DNA of 64,000 bases. It comes from JACVRN01 sp035276685. GTDB taxonomy: Bacteria; Acidobacteriota; Blastocatellia; Pyrinomonadales; Pyrinomonadaceae. The notes below the pieces were generated by a model. It did no database searches. It was not told where the DNA came from and saw only the letters and a list, made by a program, of their open reading frames with translations. This document shows, piece by piece, positions 44,300 through 51,794 of this stretch. Each line of letters begins with the position of its first letter. Position 1 is the stretch's first letter. The translations under genes were made by a program, and so were the position numbers. The DNA lies in assembly GCA_035276685.1 (NCBI GenBank), contig DATELK010000086.1, positions 41,476 to 105,475 on the forward strand, written 5' to 3'.

Positions 44300-44329
44300 T
44301 TGACAGGCTGCTTCTAGCTCCCCTAGTCT
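44300..44329 (+). promoter_or_regulatory. Probable promoter of the polysaccharide cluster
   Basis: TTGACA at 44300-44305 matches the -35 consensus; TAGTCT at 44324-44329 is 18 bp away. It lies about 70 bp upstream of the first gene. Confidence 0.5.
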
Positions 44330-44355
44330 TATCTGTTTGAACAAGCCGGGGATGC

Positions 44356-44387
44356 CCGCCTGAATAGAGAGATACCGCCTGAATAGA
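44356..44387 (+). promoter_or_regulatory. Direct repeats upstream of the nucleotide-sugar dehydrogenase gene
   Basis: CCGCCTGAATAGA occurs at 44356-44368 and again at 44375-44387, a period of 19 bp, ending 13 bp before the ATG. Placement between promoter and start suggests an operator or translational control site. No family is assigned. Confidence 0.5.
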
Positions 44388-44400
44388 CCGGGAAGCAAGA

Positions 44401-45738
44401 ATGATTAAAGACGAGATAATAAACCTGATTAGAGACAAGCGTGCGCGCATTGGCGTCATAGGACTGGGCTACGTTGGCCTGCCGCTGGCCGTGGAGTTCG
44501 CGCAACAGGGCTACACGACCACCGGCTTTGAAGTGGACTCTTCAAAAGCCGATTCAATCAATCAAGGCCGCTCTTACATAGGCGACGTTTCATCCTCTGC
44601 GATAAAAGAGATGACGGGCGCGGGCCGCCTAGACGCGACCACAGACTTCTCTCACCTGAACAAGTGCGACGCCATCATCATCTGCGTGCCCACGCCCCTG
44701 AGGAAGACGAAGGAGCCGGACATTACCTACATACTTGCCGCCGCCGAAGAGATAAAGAAGAACCTCAGGCGCGGCCAACTGGTCATACTGGAATCGACCA
44801 CCTACCCCGGTACCACGGACGAGGTGCTGCTGCCGATGTTCGAAGAGACAGGCCTCAAGCTGGACGAAGATTTTCTTCTGGCCTTCTCGCCCGAGCGCGT
44901 CGACCCCGGCAACCCGCAGTTCCAGACGCACAACATCCCTAAGGTCGTGGGCGGCTGCACGGACGATTCTACGGAAGCGGCGGCCTACCTATACTCGCAG
45001 ATAGTCTCGCACGTTCACTCCGTCACTTCGGCGCGCGTGGCCGAAGCCGCCAAGCTTCTTGAGAACACCTTCCGCGCCGTCAACATAGGGATGGCGAACG
45101 AGATGGCGCGGCTCTGCTATGCGCTCGGCATAGACACCTGGGAAGTGATTCGCGCCGCCGCCACCAAGCCCTTCGGCTTCATGCCCTTTTATCCGGGGCC
45201 GGGCATTGGCGGCCACTGCATACCGCTCGACCCGCACTATCTTTCGTGGAAGGCGCGGCAGCACGGGTTTGATTCGCGCTTCATAGGACTGGCCGAAGAG
45301 GTCAACTCGCGCATGCCCGACCACGTCATCACTCTCGTCTCGGACGGGCTCAACGACGACCACAAGGCGCTGAACGGCGCTCGCGTGATGCTGTTGGGCG
45401 TAGCCTACAAGAAGGATGTCAACGACGTGAGAGAGAGCCCCGCGCTCTCCATCATAGACCGCTTGCGCGCCAAGGGCGCAGAGGTCTCTTATCACGACCC
45501 GTTTGTCTCGGAGGTGCGCTTTGACGACGCGCACACGGAAGGAAGCGGCGCTCCCCTACAGTCCGTGGAATTGAAGGACGAAGAATTAACTCGCGCCGAT
45601 TGCGTCATCATCGTGACAGACCACAGCTCTATTGATTACGAGCGCGTCACGTCGCAGTGTAAGCTCATAGTGGACACGCGCAACGCTCTCTCCAGCGACC
45701 TGCGGCGAAAGTCCCGCGCCAGAATCATTCGCCTGTAA
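44401..45738 (+). CDS. UDP-N-acetylhexosamine/nucleotide-sugar 6-dehydrogenase (WecC/WbpA type)
   Basis: 445 residues. The Rossmann start is VIGLGYVGLPLAVEFAQQGY. The catalytic Cys lies in GPGIGGHCIPLDPHYLSWKA, and LESTTYPGTTDEVLLP and FSPERVDPGN are family signatures. These enzymes oxidise C6 of a UDP-sugar twice with NAD to make a uronic acid. The adjacent 2-epimerase gene suggests UDP-ManNAc or UDP-GlcNAc as substrate, giving UDP-ManNAcA or UDP-GlcNAcA. The specific sugar is inference. Confidence 0.93.
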   Translation: MIKDEIINLIRDKRARIGVIGLGYVGLPLAVEFAQQGYTTTGFEVDSSKADSINQGRSYIGDVSSSAIKEMTGAGRLDATTDFSHLNKCDAIIICVPTPLRKTKEPDITYILAAAEEIKKNLRRGQLVILESTTYPGTTDEVLLPMFEETGLKLDEDFLLAFSPERVDPGNPQFQTHNIPKVVGGCTDDSTEAAAYLYSQIVSHVHSVTSARVAEAAKLLENTFRAVNIGMANEMARLCYALGIDTWEVIRAAATKPFGFMPFYPGPGIGGHCIPLDPHYLSWKARQHGFDSRFIGLAEEVNSRMPDHVITLVSDGLNDDHKALNGARVMLLGVAYKKDVNDVRESPALSIIDRLRAKGAEVSYHDPFVSEVRFDDAHTEGSGAPLQSVELKDEELTRADCVIIVTDHSSIDYERVTSQCKLIVDTRNALSSDLRRKSRARIIRL

Positions 45739-45778
45739 ATAGTCGGCCCCGGAGTGGGCCGGTAGTTGATTACTCTTC

Positions 45779-46888
45779 ATGTTGAAAGTCATAAACGTTG
45801 TCGGAGCGCGCCCGAATTTTATGAAGGCAGCGCCCGTGGTGGAAGAGATGAAGCGGCGCTCAGGTGAGTTTGCGCCGCTTCTGGTTCATACGGGCCAGCA
45901 TTACGACCGTGGGATGTCGGAAGCCTTCTTTCAGGATTTGGCGCTGCCGGAGCCGGACGTTTATCTGGGCGTGGGGTCGGGCACGCACGCGCAGCAGACT
46001 GCCTCCGTCATGGCGAGCTTCGAGCCCGTGCTGGTGCAGGAGCGGCCAGACTGGCTGGTGGTCGTCGGCGACGTTAACTCTACTCTGGCCTGCGCGCTCG
46101 TGGCCGTTAAGCTCGGCGTGCGCGTGGCTCACGTAGAGGCGGGCCTTCGCAGCCGCGACCGCTCCATGCCCGAAGAGATAAACCGCATCTTGACAGACCA
46201 GATAGCAGACCTGCTGCTCACGCCCTCCGAGGACGGAGACCGCAACCTGCTGGCCGAAGGCATCCCACAGGAGCGCATACGCTTCGTAGGCAACGTCATG
46301 ATTGACTCGCTGTTCGCGCACCTCAAGCGTGCTGAATCGTCGCGCGTGCGCGAAGAGCTTGAAGTCGCGGGCTCGGATTACGCTGTGCTGACGCTTCATA
46401 GACCGTCCAACGTGGACGAGCGCGAGACCTTCACTCGCATACTGGATGCGCTGGAAGAGATAAGCACCCGGCTGCCCATAATCTTTCCCGTGCACCCGCG
46501 CACGCGCGCACGCCTCACTGAGTTCGGCCTTGATGAAAGAGTCGCTCGCAACCGTTCGCTCCGGCTGATAGACCCGCTCGGCTATCTTGATTTCCTCAGG
46601 CTCTATAGCGGCGCGCGGCTCGTGCTGACGGATTCGGGCGGGATACAGGAGGAGACGACGGCGCTCGGGATTCCGTGTCTGACGCTGCGCGAGAACACGG
46701 AGCGGCCCGTGACGGTGGAGCTTGGAACCAACCGTATTGTCGGAACGGACACCGGGAGAATCGTCAGCGCCGCTGCGCTTGCGCTCGCTGAGCCGCGTGA
46801 GGCGGCGGCTGAGCATAAGCGGCTGCCTCCTCTGTGGGACGGCCGCGCCGCGCCGCGCATCGTCGAAGCTCTTCTGGAAAAGGCTTGA
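45779..46888 (+). CDS. wecB: UDP-N-acetylglucosamine 2-epimerase (non-hydrolysing)
   Basis: 369 residues, the standard length. The enzyme converts UDP-GlcNAc to UDP-ManNAc through a 2-acetamidoglucal intermediate. Signatures seen are VVGARPNFMKAAPVVEEM, LVHTGQHYDRGMSEAFFQDL, VEAGLRSRDRSMPEEINRIL and LTDSGGIQEETTALGIPCLT. It follows the dehydrogenase by 40 bp and precedes the heparinase-like gene by 3 bp, forming one unit. Confidence 0.95.
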   Translation: MLKVINVVGARPNFMKAAPVVEEMKRRSGEFAPLLVHTGQHYDRGMSEAFFQDLALPEPDVYLGVGSGTHAQQTASVMASFEPVLVQERPDWLVVVGDVNSTLACALVAVKLGVRVAHVEAGLRSRDRSMPEEINRILTDQIADLLLTPSEDGDRNLLAEGIPQERIRFVGNVMIDSLFAHLKRAESSRVREELEVAGSDYAVLTLHRPSNVDERETFTRILDALEEISTRLPIIFPVHPRTRARLTEFGLDERVARNRSLRLIDPLGYLDFLRLYSGARLVLTDSGGIQEETTALGIPCLTLRENTERPVTVELGTNRIVGTDTGRIVSAAALALAEPREAAAEHKRLPPLWDGRAAPRIVEALLEKA

Positions 46889-46891
46889 CGA

Positions 46892-49030
46892 ATGAGCGAA
46901 GAAAAGAAGGGCCTGTCTCTAGTCCTTCGTCCTTCCTTCCTTATCCCTCGCATACGCCGCGCCCTGCGCGGAGACGTGGACGCACTGACCTTAGCGCGCG
47001 AGGCAGTGCGCAGAAGCCGCGCCGCCGTGCAGAGAGACCGCGAGCGCGCACGGCTCGACCTGCTGGATAAAACCCCTGCGCGTCTTTCGCCCGCCTTCCG
47101 CAACCTGAGCGAGGAAAAGCTCATGGAGCATTTCCGTCATCGCACAGAGCCGCGCTTCCTGCCGGGCTTTCGCTTTATCACAGAAAAAGCCGCTGGTGAA
47201 TCGAAGCATCTCTTTCATGAAGAGACGAAGCGTTTAATCAGGGATGCCGCGCGCATAGCAGATGAGCACACGTGGCCGCTTCTGGGCTTTGGCGAAAAGC
47301 GTTTTGGCGACGAGGTGGAGTGGCGGCGCGACCCGCTCTCAGGCTACGAGTGGCCGCTTGTTTATCACGCAGACATTGTCTACTCACGCAATGATGGCTC
47401 GGACGTGCGAGTGCTGTGGGAGTTGAACCGTCTCAATCAACTGGTGACGCTCGCGCTCGCTTACCGTGTGACGCGGGACGAAGATTTCACGCGAGAGTTC
47501 TTCCATCAGTTGGAGACGTGGCGCGTGCAGAATCCCGTGGGCCTTGGGGCCAACTGGTCTTGCGCTATGGAGGTGGCCCTGCGCGCCATGAACCTGCTGG
47601 CGGCATTCGAGATTTTCCGCCGCTCGCCGGAGATGACGCCCGCGCGTCTCGGCGTGCTGCTCAACGTACTGGCCCAGCACGGCGCGCACATACGCCGCAA
47701 CCTTGAGTTCTCGCACGTCGCCACGAGCAACCATTACCTTTCGGATGTAGTGGGCCTGCTGTGGCTGGGAGTGATGCTGCCGGAGCTCAGAGAGGCGCGA
47801 GCGTGGCGAAAGTTCGGCTTGAGAGAGATGCTGCGAGAGATGGAGAAGCAGGTCTTGCCCGACGGCGCTGACTTTGAATCCTCCACGGGCTACCACCGAC
47901 TGGTGCTTGAGCTGTTCCTCTACTCTTTCCTGCTCTGCCGCGAAAATAATGTGGAGATTGAAGAGCGCTACTGGCTGAAGCTCCGCCGGATGTTTGATTA
48001 CCTGCGCGCCTACCTTAAGCCTGAAGGCATCGCGCCGCTCATAGGCGACACGGACAGCGGCAGGGCTCTGCCACTTCGCCACCGCGCCGCGAACGACCAC
48101 GCCTTTCTGTTACAGGTAGGCGCTGCCGTCTTTAACGAGCCGCGCTTTAAGATGAAGGGAGAGGCGGCCGAAGAGCTTTACCGGATTTTAGGCGACGACG
48201 GAGTGCGCGCCTTTGAAGCTCTGGAGCGGGCAGAAGGCACGGACGGCTCTCGCGGCTTTCCGCGCGCGGGCACTTACGTCATGCGCGAGGGCGACCTTTA
48301 CCTTCTCTTCAACGCGAGCGGCGTAGGGGCGCGCGGTCGCGGGAGCCACGGCCACAACGACGCGCTCAGCCTAGAGGTGAGCGCCTGCCATACGAGCTTC
48401 ATCATAGACCCCGGCACCTACGTCTACACGGCCAACCTTGAAGAGAGAAATCTTTTTCGCTCGACGCGCTATCACTCGACTGTGCAGGTGGACGAGGAAG
48501 AGCAGAACACTACGGACGCTCGCCTGCCCTTCGTGCTGGGCAACGAGGCCGAGCCGCAAGTGCTGGAATGGGAGACGGCGCTCGACGTTGATTTCATCAA
48601 GGCGGAGCATAAGGGTTACGCTCGCCTCCGTGACCCCGTCACTCATGCGCGCAGCGTCAGGTTTGAGAAGCGCAAGAGGCTCTGGCTGGTCGAGGATGAA
48701 ATGAGCGGCACGGGCCGCCATGACTTCCGCTTCCGCTTTCACCTCGCGCCGGGGCTTCAGTCGCGCTCTCTAGGCGAGACGATAGAGGCTCTTGACGAGA
48801 AGACCGGGGCGAGGCTCCTCATTGCGCCGCTCAACATAAGTTCGGAGCCCTCGCTCGATGAGCTATTCGCCTCCACGGACTACGGCCAGAAGAGCCCCAG
48901 CCTCTCAGCCTGCTGGACACTGCGCGCCGTTGCTCCGCTAAAAGTGAAGTGGGCGCTCGTGCCCGTCTGCCCCGGCGAAGAATTAGAGAAGCGGCTGGAA
49001 TTGATTAAAGCCCTGCGCGCGGAAGAATAA
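46892..49030 (+). CDS. Heparinase II/III-family polysaccharide lyase
   Basis: 712 residues without a clear signal peptide. The N-terminal alpha/alpha toroid (about 100-420) includes ANWSCAMEVALRAMNLL and FSHVATSNHYLSDVVGLLWL. The C-terminal beta-sandwich begins near residue 445 with FPRAGTYVMREGDLYLLF and contains GSHGHNDALSLEVSA, SFIIDPGTYVYT and FRSTRYHSTVQVD. Family members cleave uronic-acid polymers by beta-elimination and are frequent in exopolysaccharide clusters, often near exosortase systems, where they trim or control the polymer. A uronic-acid-making dehydrogenase lies two genes upstream, which fits. Confidence 0.92.
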   Translation: MSEEKKGLSLVLRPSFLIPRIRRALRGDVDALTLAREAVRRSRAAVQRDRERARLDLLDKTPARLSPAFRNLSEEKLMEHFRHRTEPRFLPGFRFITEKAAGESKHLFHEETKRLIRDAARIADEHTWPLLGFGEKRFGDEVEWRRDPLSGYEWPLVYHADIVYSRNDGSDVRVLWELNRLNQLVTLALAYRVTRDEDFTREFFHQLETWRVQNPVGLGANWSCAMEVALRAMNLLAAFEIFRRSPEMTPARLGVLLNVLAQHGAHIRRNLEFSHVATSNHYLSDVVGLLWLGVMLPELREARAWRKFGLREMLREMEKQVLPDGADFESSTGYHRLVLELFLYSFLLCRENNVEIEERYWLKLRRMFDYLRAYLKPEGIAPLIGDTDSGRALPLRHRAANDHAFLLQVGAAVFNEPRFKMKGEAAEELYRILGDDGVRAFEALERAEGTDGSRGFPRAGTYVMREGDLYLLFNASGVGARGRGSHGHNDALSLEVSACHTSFIIDPGTYVYTANLEERNLFRSTRYHSTVQVDEEEQNTTDARLPFVLGNEAEPQVLEWETALDVDFIKAEHKGYARLRDPVTHARSVRFEKRKRLWLVEDEMSGTGRHDFRFRFHLAPGLQSRSLGETIEALDEKTGARLLIAPLNISSEPSLDELFASTDYGQKSPSLSACWTLRAVAPLKVKWALVPVCPGEELEKRLELIKALRAEE

Positions 49031-49105
49031 TTTAACAGGGATGGACAGGATGAACAGGATACAGAATAAATAGCCTTCTCTTTTATCCTGTCTATCCCTG
49101 TTAAT
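49031..49105. repeat. Dispersed palindromic repeat, family A, copy 5 (short form)
   Basis: Left arm TTTAACAGGGATGGACAGGA continues to AACAGGAT; the right arm TTTTATCCTGTCTATCCCTG lacks the internal CATATCCTG segment found in other copies. It starts one base after the heparinase-like stop codon. Confidence 0.88.
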
Positions 49106-49128
49106 TCCTTCTTCAAACTGAAACACCA

Positions 49129-49189
49129 CCCTGCTTTAGCACGAGATAGCAGGGCTAAGTGTATGCTGAATAATTTGTATTCAGCATAC
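49129..49189. repeat. Two adjacent hairpins in the 49.1-49.4 kb AT-rich gap
   Basis: CCCTGCT at 49129-49135 faces AGCAGGG at 49148-49154. GTATGCTGAATA at 49161-49172 pairs perfectly with TATTCAGCATAC at 49178-49189. They mark the left edge of the low-GC segment. Confidence 0.65.
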
Positions 49190-49255
49190 TGTAAAGCCGC
49201 GCTTCTTTTTGTTTACCTATAACTGTTCGTTGCAAATGCCCGTAATAAGTTTTCG

Positions 49256-49284
49256 TTGACAATGTTATTAACATAAAGTAGATT
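49256..49284 (+). promoter_or_regulatory. Probable promoter of the low-GC gene pair
   Basis: TTGACA at 49256-49261 and TAGATT at 49279-49284 with a 17-bp spacer, about 125 bp upstream of the next ATG. The remainder of the 49.1-49.4 kb gap shows no gene. Confidence 0.5.
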
Positions 49285-49408
49285 GACCGGGCTGAGGATA
49301 TTATTAGGTTTGAGCTAACTCCTCACAGAGTCCTGCTTTTGCCTATCTGTAACTCACTACAATTCTAAATATTTCAGCTTCGGTTAGCTGGTAATTGGAG
49401 AGCTAAAT

Positions 49409-50140
49409 ATGAATGCTTATAAGAAAACTGCTTTTTCTCTTGTAACGCTAATAATTCTAGGGATTACAGCATTAGTAGCCTTCCATACTCAAGCGGCTCG
49501 TACCCAGCCCAGAAAGCTCCGACCTCAAATTGATAAAACTCAATTTCCCATAGCAGATTATGTAGCACCAGAACCTAGTGATAACGGGGAGCGCGCCCGA
49601 AGACGCGCAAGGAGTAAAAAATATGACAAATCAGCTTGGGAAATTTACCCTGCCAGCAGGAATGATTTAACAGTCAGAACTCACAGTGATGTCGAGTTAT
49701 TACCCGCGCTCCCCACCGTTCAAAGTAGTGTCGTCATCATAGGAACAGTAGATAAAGCAAACGCTTATCTCTCTGATGATAAAACCGGTGTGTATTCTGA
49801 ATTCAATATTCGTATTGAAGAGATCCTCAAAACAGACAAAGCTTCACTATCATCCGGTAACTCTTTGATGGCCATCCGTGAAGGTGGTCAAGTTAAATTT
49901 CCATCTGGTCACACACAGGTGTTCTTTGCCGCAAAAGAACGTATGCCACGTGTGGGAAGGCGGTATGTACTTTTCCTCAAATGCACTGATGAGGCAGGAG
50001 TTTTTAATTTGTTAACAGGCTACGAGCTAAGAGCAGGAAAAGTATTTCCGCTAGACGAGCCGAAACAATTCAGTATCTATCAAAATGTTGATGAAGACCC
50101 TTTTATCAATGAAGTAAAAGGCTCCTTACAAACTCAATAG
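49409..50140 (+). CDS. Exported protein of unknown function (low GC)
   Basis: 243 residues. A signal peptide (TAFSLVTLIILGITALVAFH) is followed by a basic, disordered stretch and a beta-rich domain: SSVVIIGTVDKANAYLSDDK, YSEFNIRIEEILKTD, GRRYVLFLKCTDEAGVFNL. The layout, with GTV...F-I-EILK...L...G...R-VLFL, recalls small secreted domains found beside metalloproteases in Acidobacteriota, but no name can be given. Its GC content is far below the flanking genes. It lies 17 bp upstream of a secreted metalloprotease and is probably co-expressed with it. Confidence 0.7.
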   Translation: MNAYKKTAFSLVTLIILGITALVAFHTQAARTQPRKLRPQIDKTQFPIADYVAPEPSDNGERARRRARSKKYDKSAWEIYPASRNDLTVRTHSDVELLPALPTVQSSVVIIGTVDKANAYLSDDKTGVYSEFNIRIEEILKTDKASLSSGNSLMAIREGGQVKFPSGHTQVFFAAKERMPRVGRRYVLFLKCTDEAGVFNLLTGYELRAGKVFPLDEPKQFSIYQNVDEDPFINEVKGSLQTQ

Positions 50141-50157
50141 CATAACCTCACGAAAGG

Positions 50158-51066
50158 ATGCTAAACAAAATGAAATACCTTGCACTTATACTCGAATTGT
50201 GTTTAATCAGCACCATCTTAATAATAGTTGGCATAAACGTTAATTCTCAGTCCCTTACCTGTCAAAATCCACCAATCGAAACTTCTACTGGTGGAAAAGC
50301 TTGGCCTCCCAATCAAACGATAAATGTTTATGTTCAAGCAAGCGATTTCCCCTCACAAACAGAAAGGGATGCTATAAATAGGGCATTTAATAATTGGCAA
50401 TCGTCAGGCGGCACAATTGGCAACGGATCTGGCGTATCATTCAATGTCACGTTTGTTAGTGCATTACCTTCACCTAGGCCCACCGGGGCTATGTCTATCC
50501 AAAGAAACACTACGGCAACAACTGGAGCCTATACGAATATCAGCACTTCCGGTAGTTATGTGAACGACACCATTACCAACATTCATCCTAATGTTACTGA
50601 CCCAAACGAACTCGCAGGAATTATGGCGCACGAAATCGGTCACACATTTGGTTTAGGTAATTGTGATTATCCTGATTGCAGTTCTGGTGGCTCAATAATG
50701 GCAAGCAGAACTTGCCAAGGGTCTCCAAACTTCCAGACATGTAATGCCTTAGGTGTAAATGGGACTTTCGGCCCCTATCCAGGCATTCAAGGCCCAACGA
50801 CATGTGATAATAATATTGTTAGGGAGACAGCGGGGTATGGCAATCAATGTATAGACAATGATTTTGATGGAGTATGTGGATTCTTGGATTGTAATGATAG
50901 CGATTATAATCCTGATGACATTTGCTTTGGTACGGGTTGTGACCCTGTGGAGAAACAGGATTGCAAATCCAGGCCAGCATCACAAGGTGGAGGTGGAGCG
51001 ATGCTACCTGCACATGCGAATGCGAGTTTGGAGCCCTTTGCAATCTTGAGACTCCTATACTCATAG
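50158..51066 (+). CDS. Matrixin-like secreted metalloprotease, N-terminal part of a frameshifted gene
   Basis: 302 codons. A signal peptide (LALILELCLISTILIIVGIN) precedes a metzincin domain. The zinc site MAHEIGHTFGLGNC matches HEXXHXXGXXX, and a Met-turn-like SIMAS follows at about residue 178. After it come Asp-rich calcium-type motifs (DFDGVCGFLDCNDSDYNPDD). The frame then ends in unrelated residues at 51066 because it leaves the frame used downstream. Inserting one base near 50986-50996, within GGTGGAGGTGG, would join it to the next frame. The GC content is low like the gene before it. Confidence 0.8.
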   Translation: MLNKMKYLALILELCLISTILIIVGINVNSQSLTCQNPPIETSTGGKAWPPNQTINVYVQASDFPSQTERDAINRAFNNWQSSGGTIGNGSGVSFNVTFVSALPSPRPTGAMSIQRNTTATTGAYTNISTSGSYVNDTITNIHPNVTDPNELAGIMAHEIGHTFGLGNCDYPDCSSGGSIMASRTCQGSPNFQTCNALGVNGTFGPYPGIQGPTTCDNNIVRETAGYGNQCIDNDFDGVCGFLDCNDSDYNPDDICFGTGCDPVEKQDCKSRPASQGGGGAMLPAHANASLEPFAILRLLYS

Positions 51067-51590
51067 ATGTAGAACGGGACGGTTTCGACCTCACAGATGC
51101 AGAGAATGGCGTTAACTTTGACCTAAACAGGGACGGCACCGCCGAGCGCCTATCATGGACTGCTTTAAATTCAGATGAAGCGTGGCTTGCACTTGACCGT
51201 AATGGTAATGGGCAGGTAGATAATGGTGGTGAGTTGTTTGGCAATCGCACTCCTCAGTCGCCCTCGGATTCCCCTAACGGGTTCCTTGCCCTGGCAGAGT
51301 TCGATAAGCCAGCTAATGGGGGTAATAATGATGGAGTAATAGATAATAGAGACTCTATCTTCTCCCAATTAAGATTATGGCAGGATGTGAATCACAATGG
51401 CATTTCAGAGGCTAGCGAACTTCACACCTTGTCGGAAGTGGGCGTGGCTAAGTTAGAATTAGATTTTAAGGAGTCTAAGAAGACTGACCAGTTTGGCAAC
51501 CAGTTCAGATACCGAGCTAAAGTCAAAGATGCTAAGGGCGAACAGTTAGGACGCTGGGCCTGGGACGTAATCCTAGTGTCAAGACCATAG
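50961..51590 (+). pseudogene. C-terminal part of the frameshifted metalloprotease gene (EF-hand-like domain)
   Basis: From about 50994 this frame reads WSDATCTCECEF, then ETPILIDVERDGFDLTDAEN and calcium-loop-like repeats: LDRNGNGQVDNGGELFG, NGGNNDGVIDNRDSIFSQ and DVNHNGISEASELHTL. This C-terminal module is common on secreted Acidobacteriota proteins after metalloprotease or repeat domains. The residues encoded before 50994 in this frame are not part of the protein. No slippery heptamer is seen at the junction, so a true mutation or a sequence error is likelier than programmed frameshifting. A strong terminator follows the stop. Confidence 0.7.
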
Positions 51591-51601
51591 GTATCAATCA
51601 C

Positions 51602-51650
51602 AAACAAAAACTGCTCGTAGGTCTTAATGGCTTACGGGCAGTTTTTGTTT
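51602..51650. terminator. Strong bidirectional terminator
   Basis: AAACAAAAACTGC at 51602-51614 pairs with GCAGTTTTTGTTT at 51638-51650, and the stem continues inward with CGTA/TACG. T-runs lie on both strands. Confidence 0.9.
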
Positions 51651-51794
51651 CTACTTTTAGTTTTCTTCCGGGATTGCTCGGTCTTCAAGAGCGTTTAATA
51701 CTTAAGTCTCATTTCTTCTTGCTTTGACTTGTCGCGGCGGACAGGTCATTATTTGAAGTTTCGGACTATCTTCTTCTGAAGCGATATAGATTTC

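Larger units (their letters stand above)
44026..44400. other. Gene-free leader of the polysaccharide gene cluster
   Basis: No coding sequence is supported. The stretch contains a Gly-box-free GC-rich hairpin near 44085-44130, a promoter candidate at 44300 and a pair of direct repeats next to the first gene, listed separately. I looked for the cyclic di-GMP riboswitch core and did not find it. Confidence 0.5.

Noticed and set aside
50961..51066. Programmed -1 frameshift in the metalloprotease gene
   Set aside because: No X-XXY-YYZ slippery heptamer or following pseudoknot was seen; a one-base deletion or sequence error in GGTGGAGGTGG is simpler.
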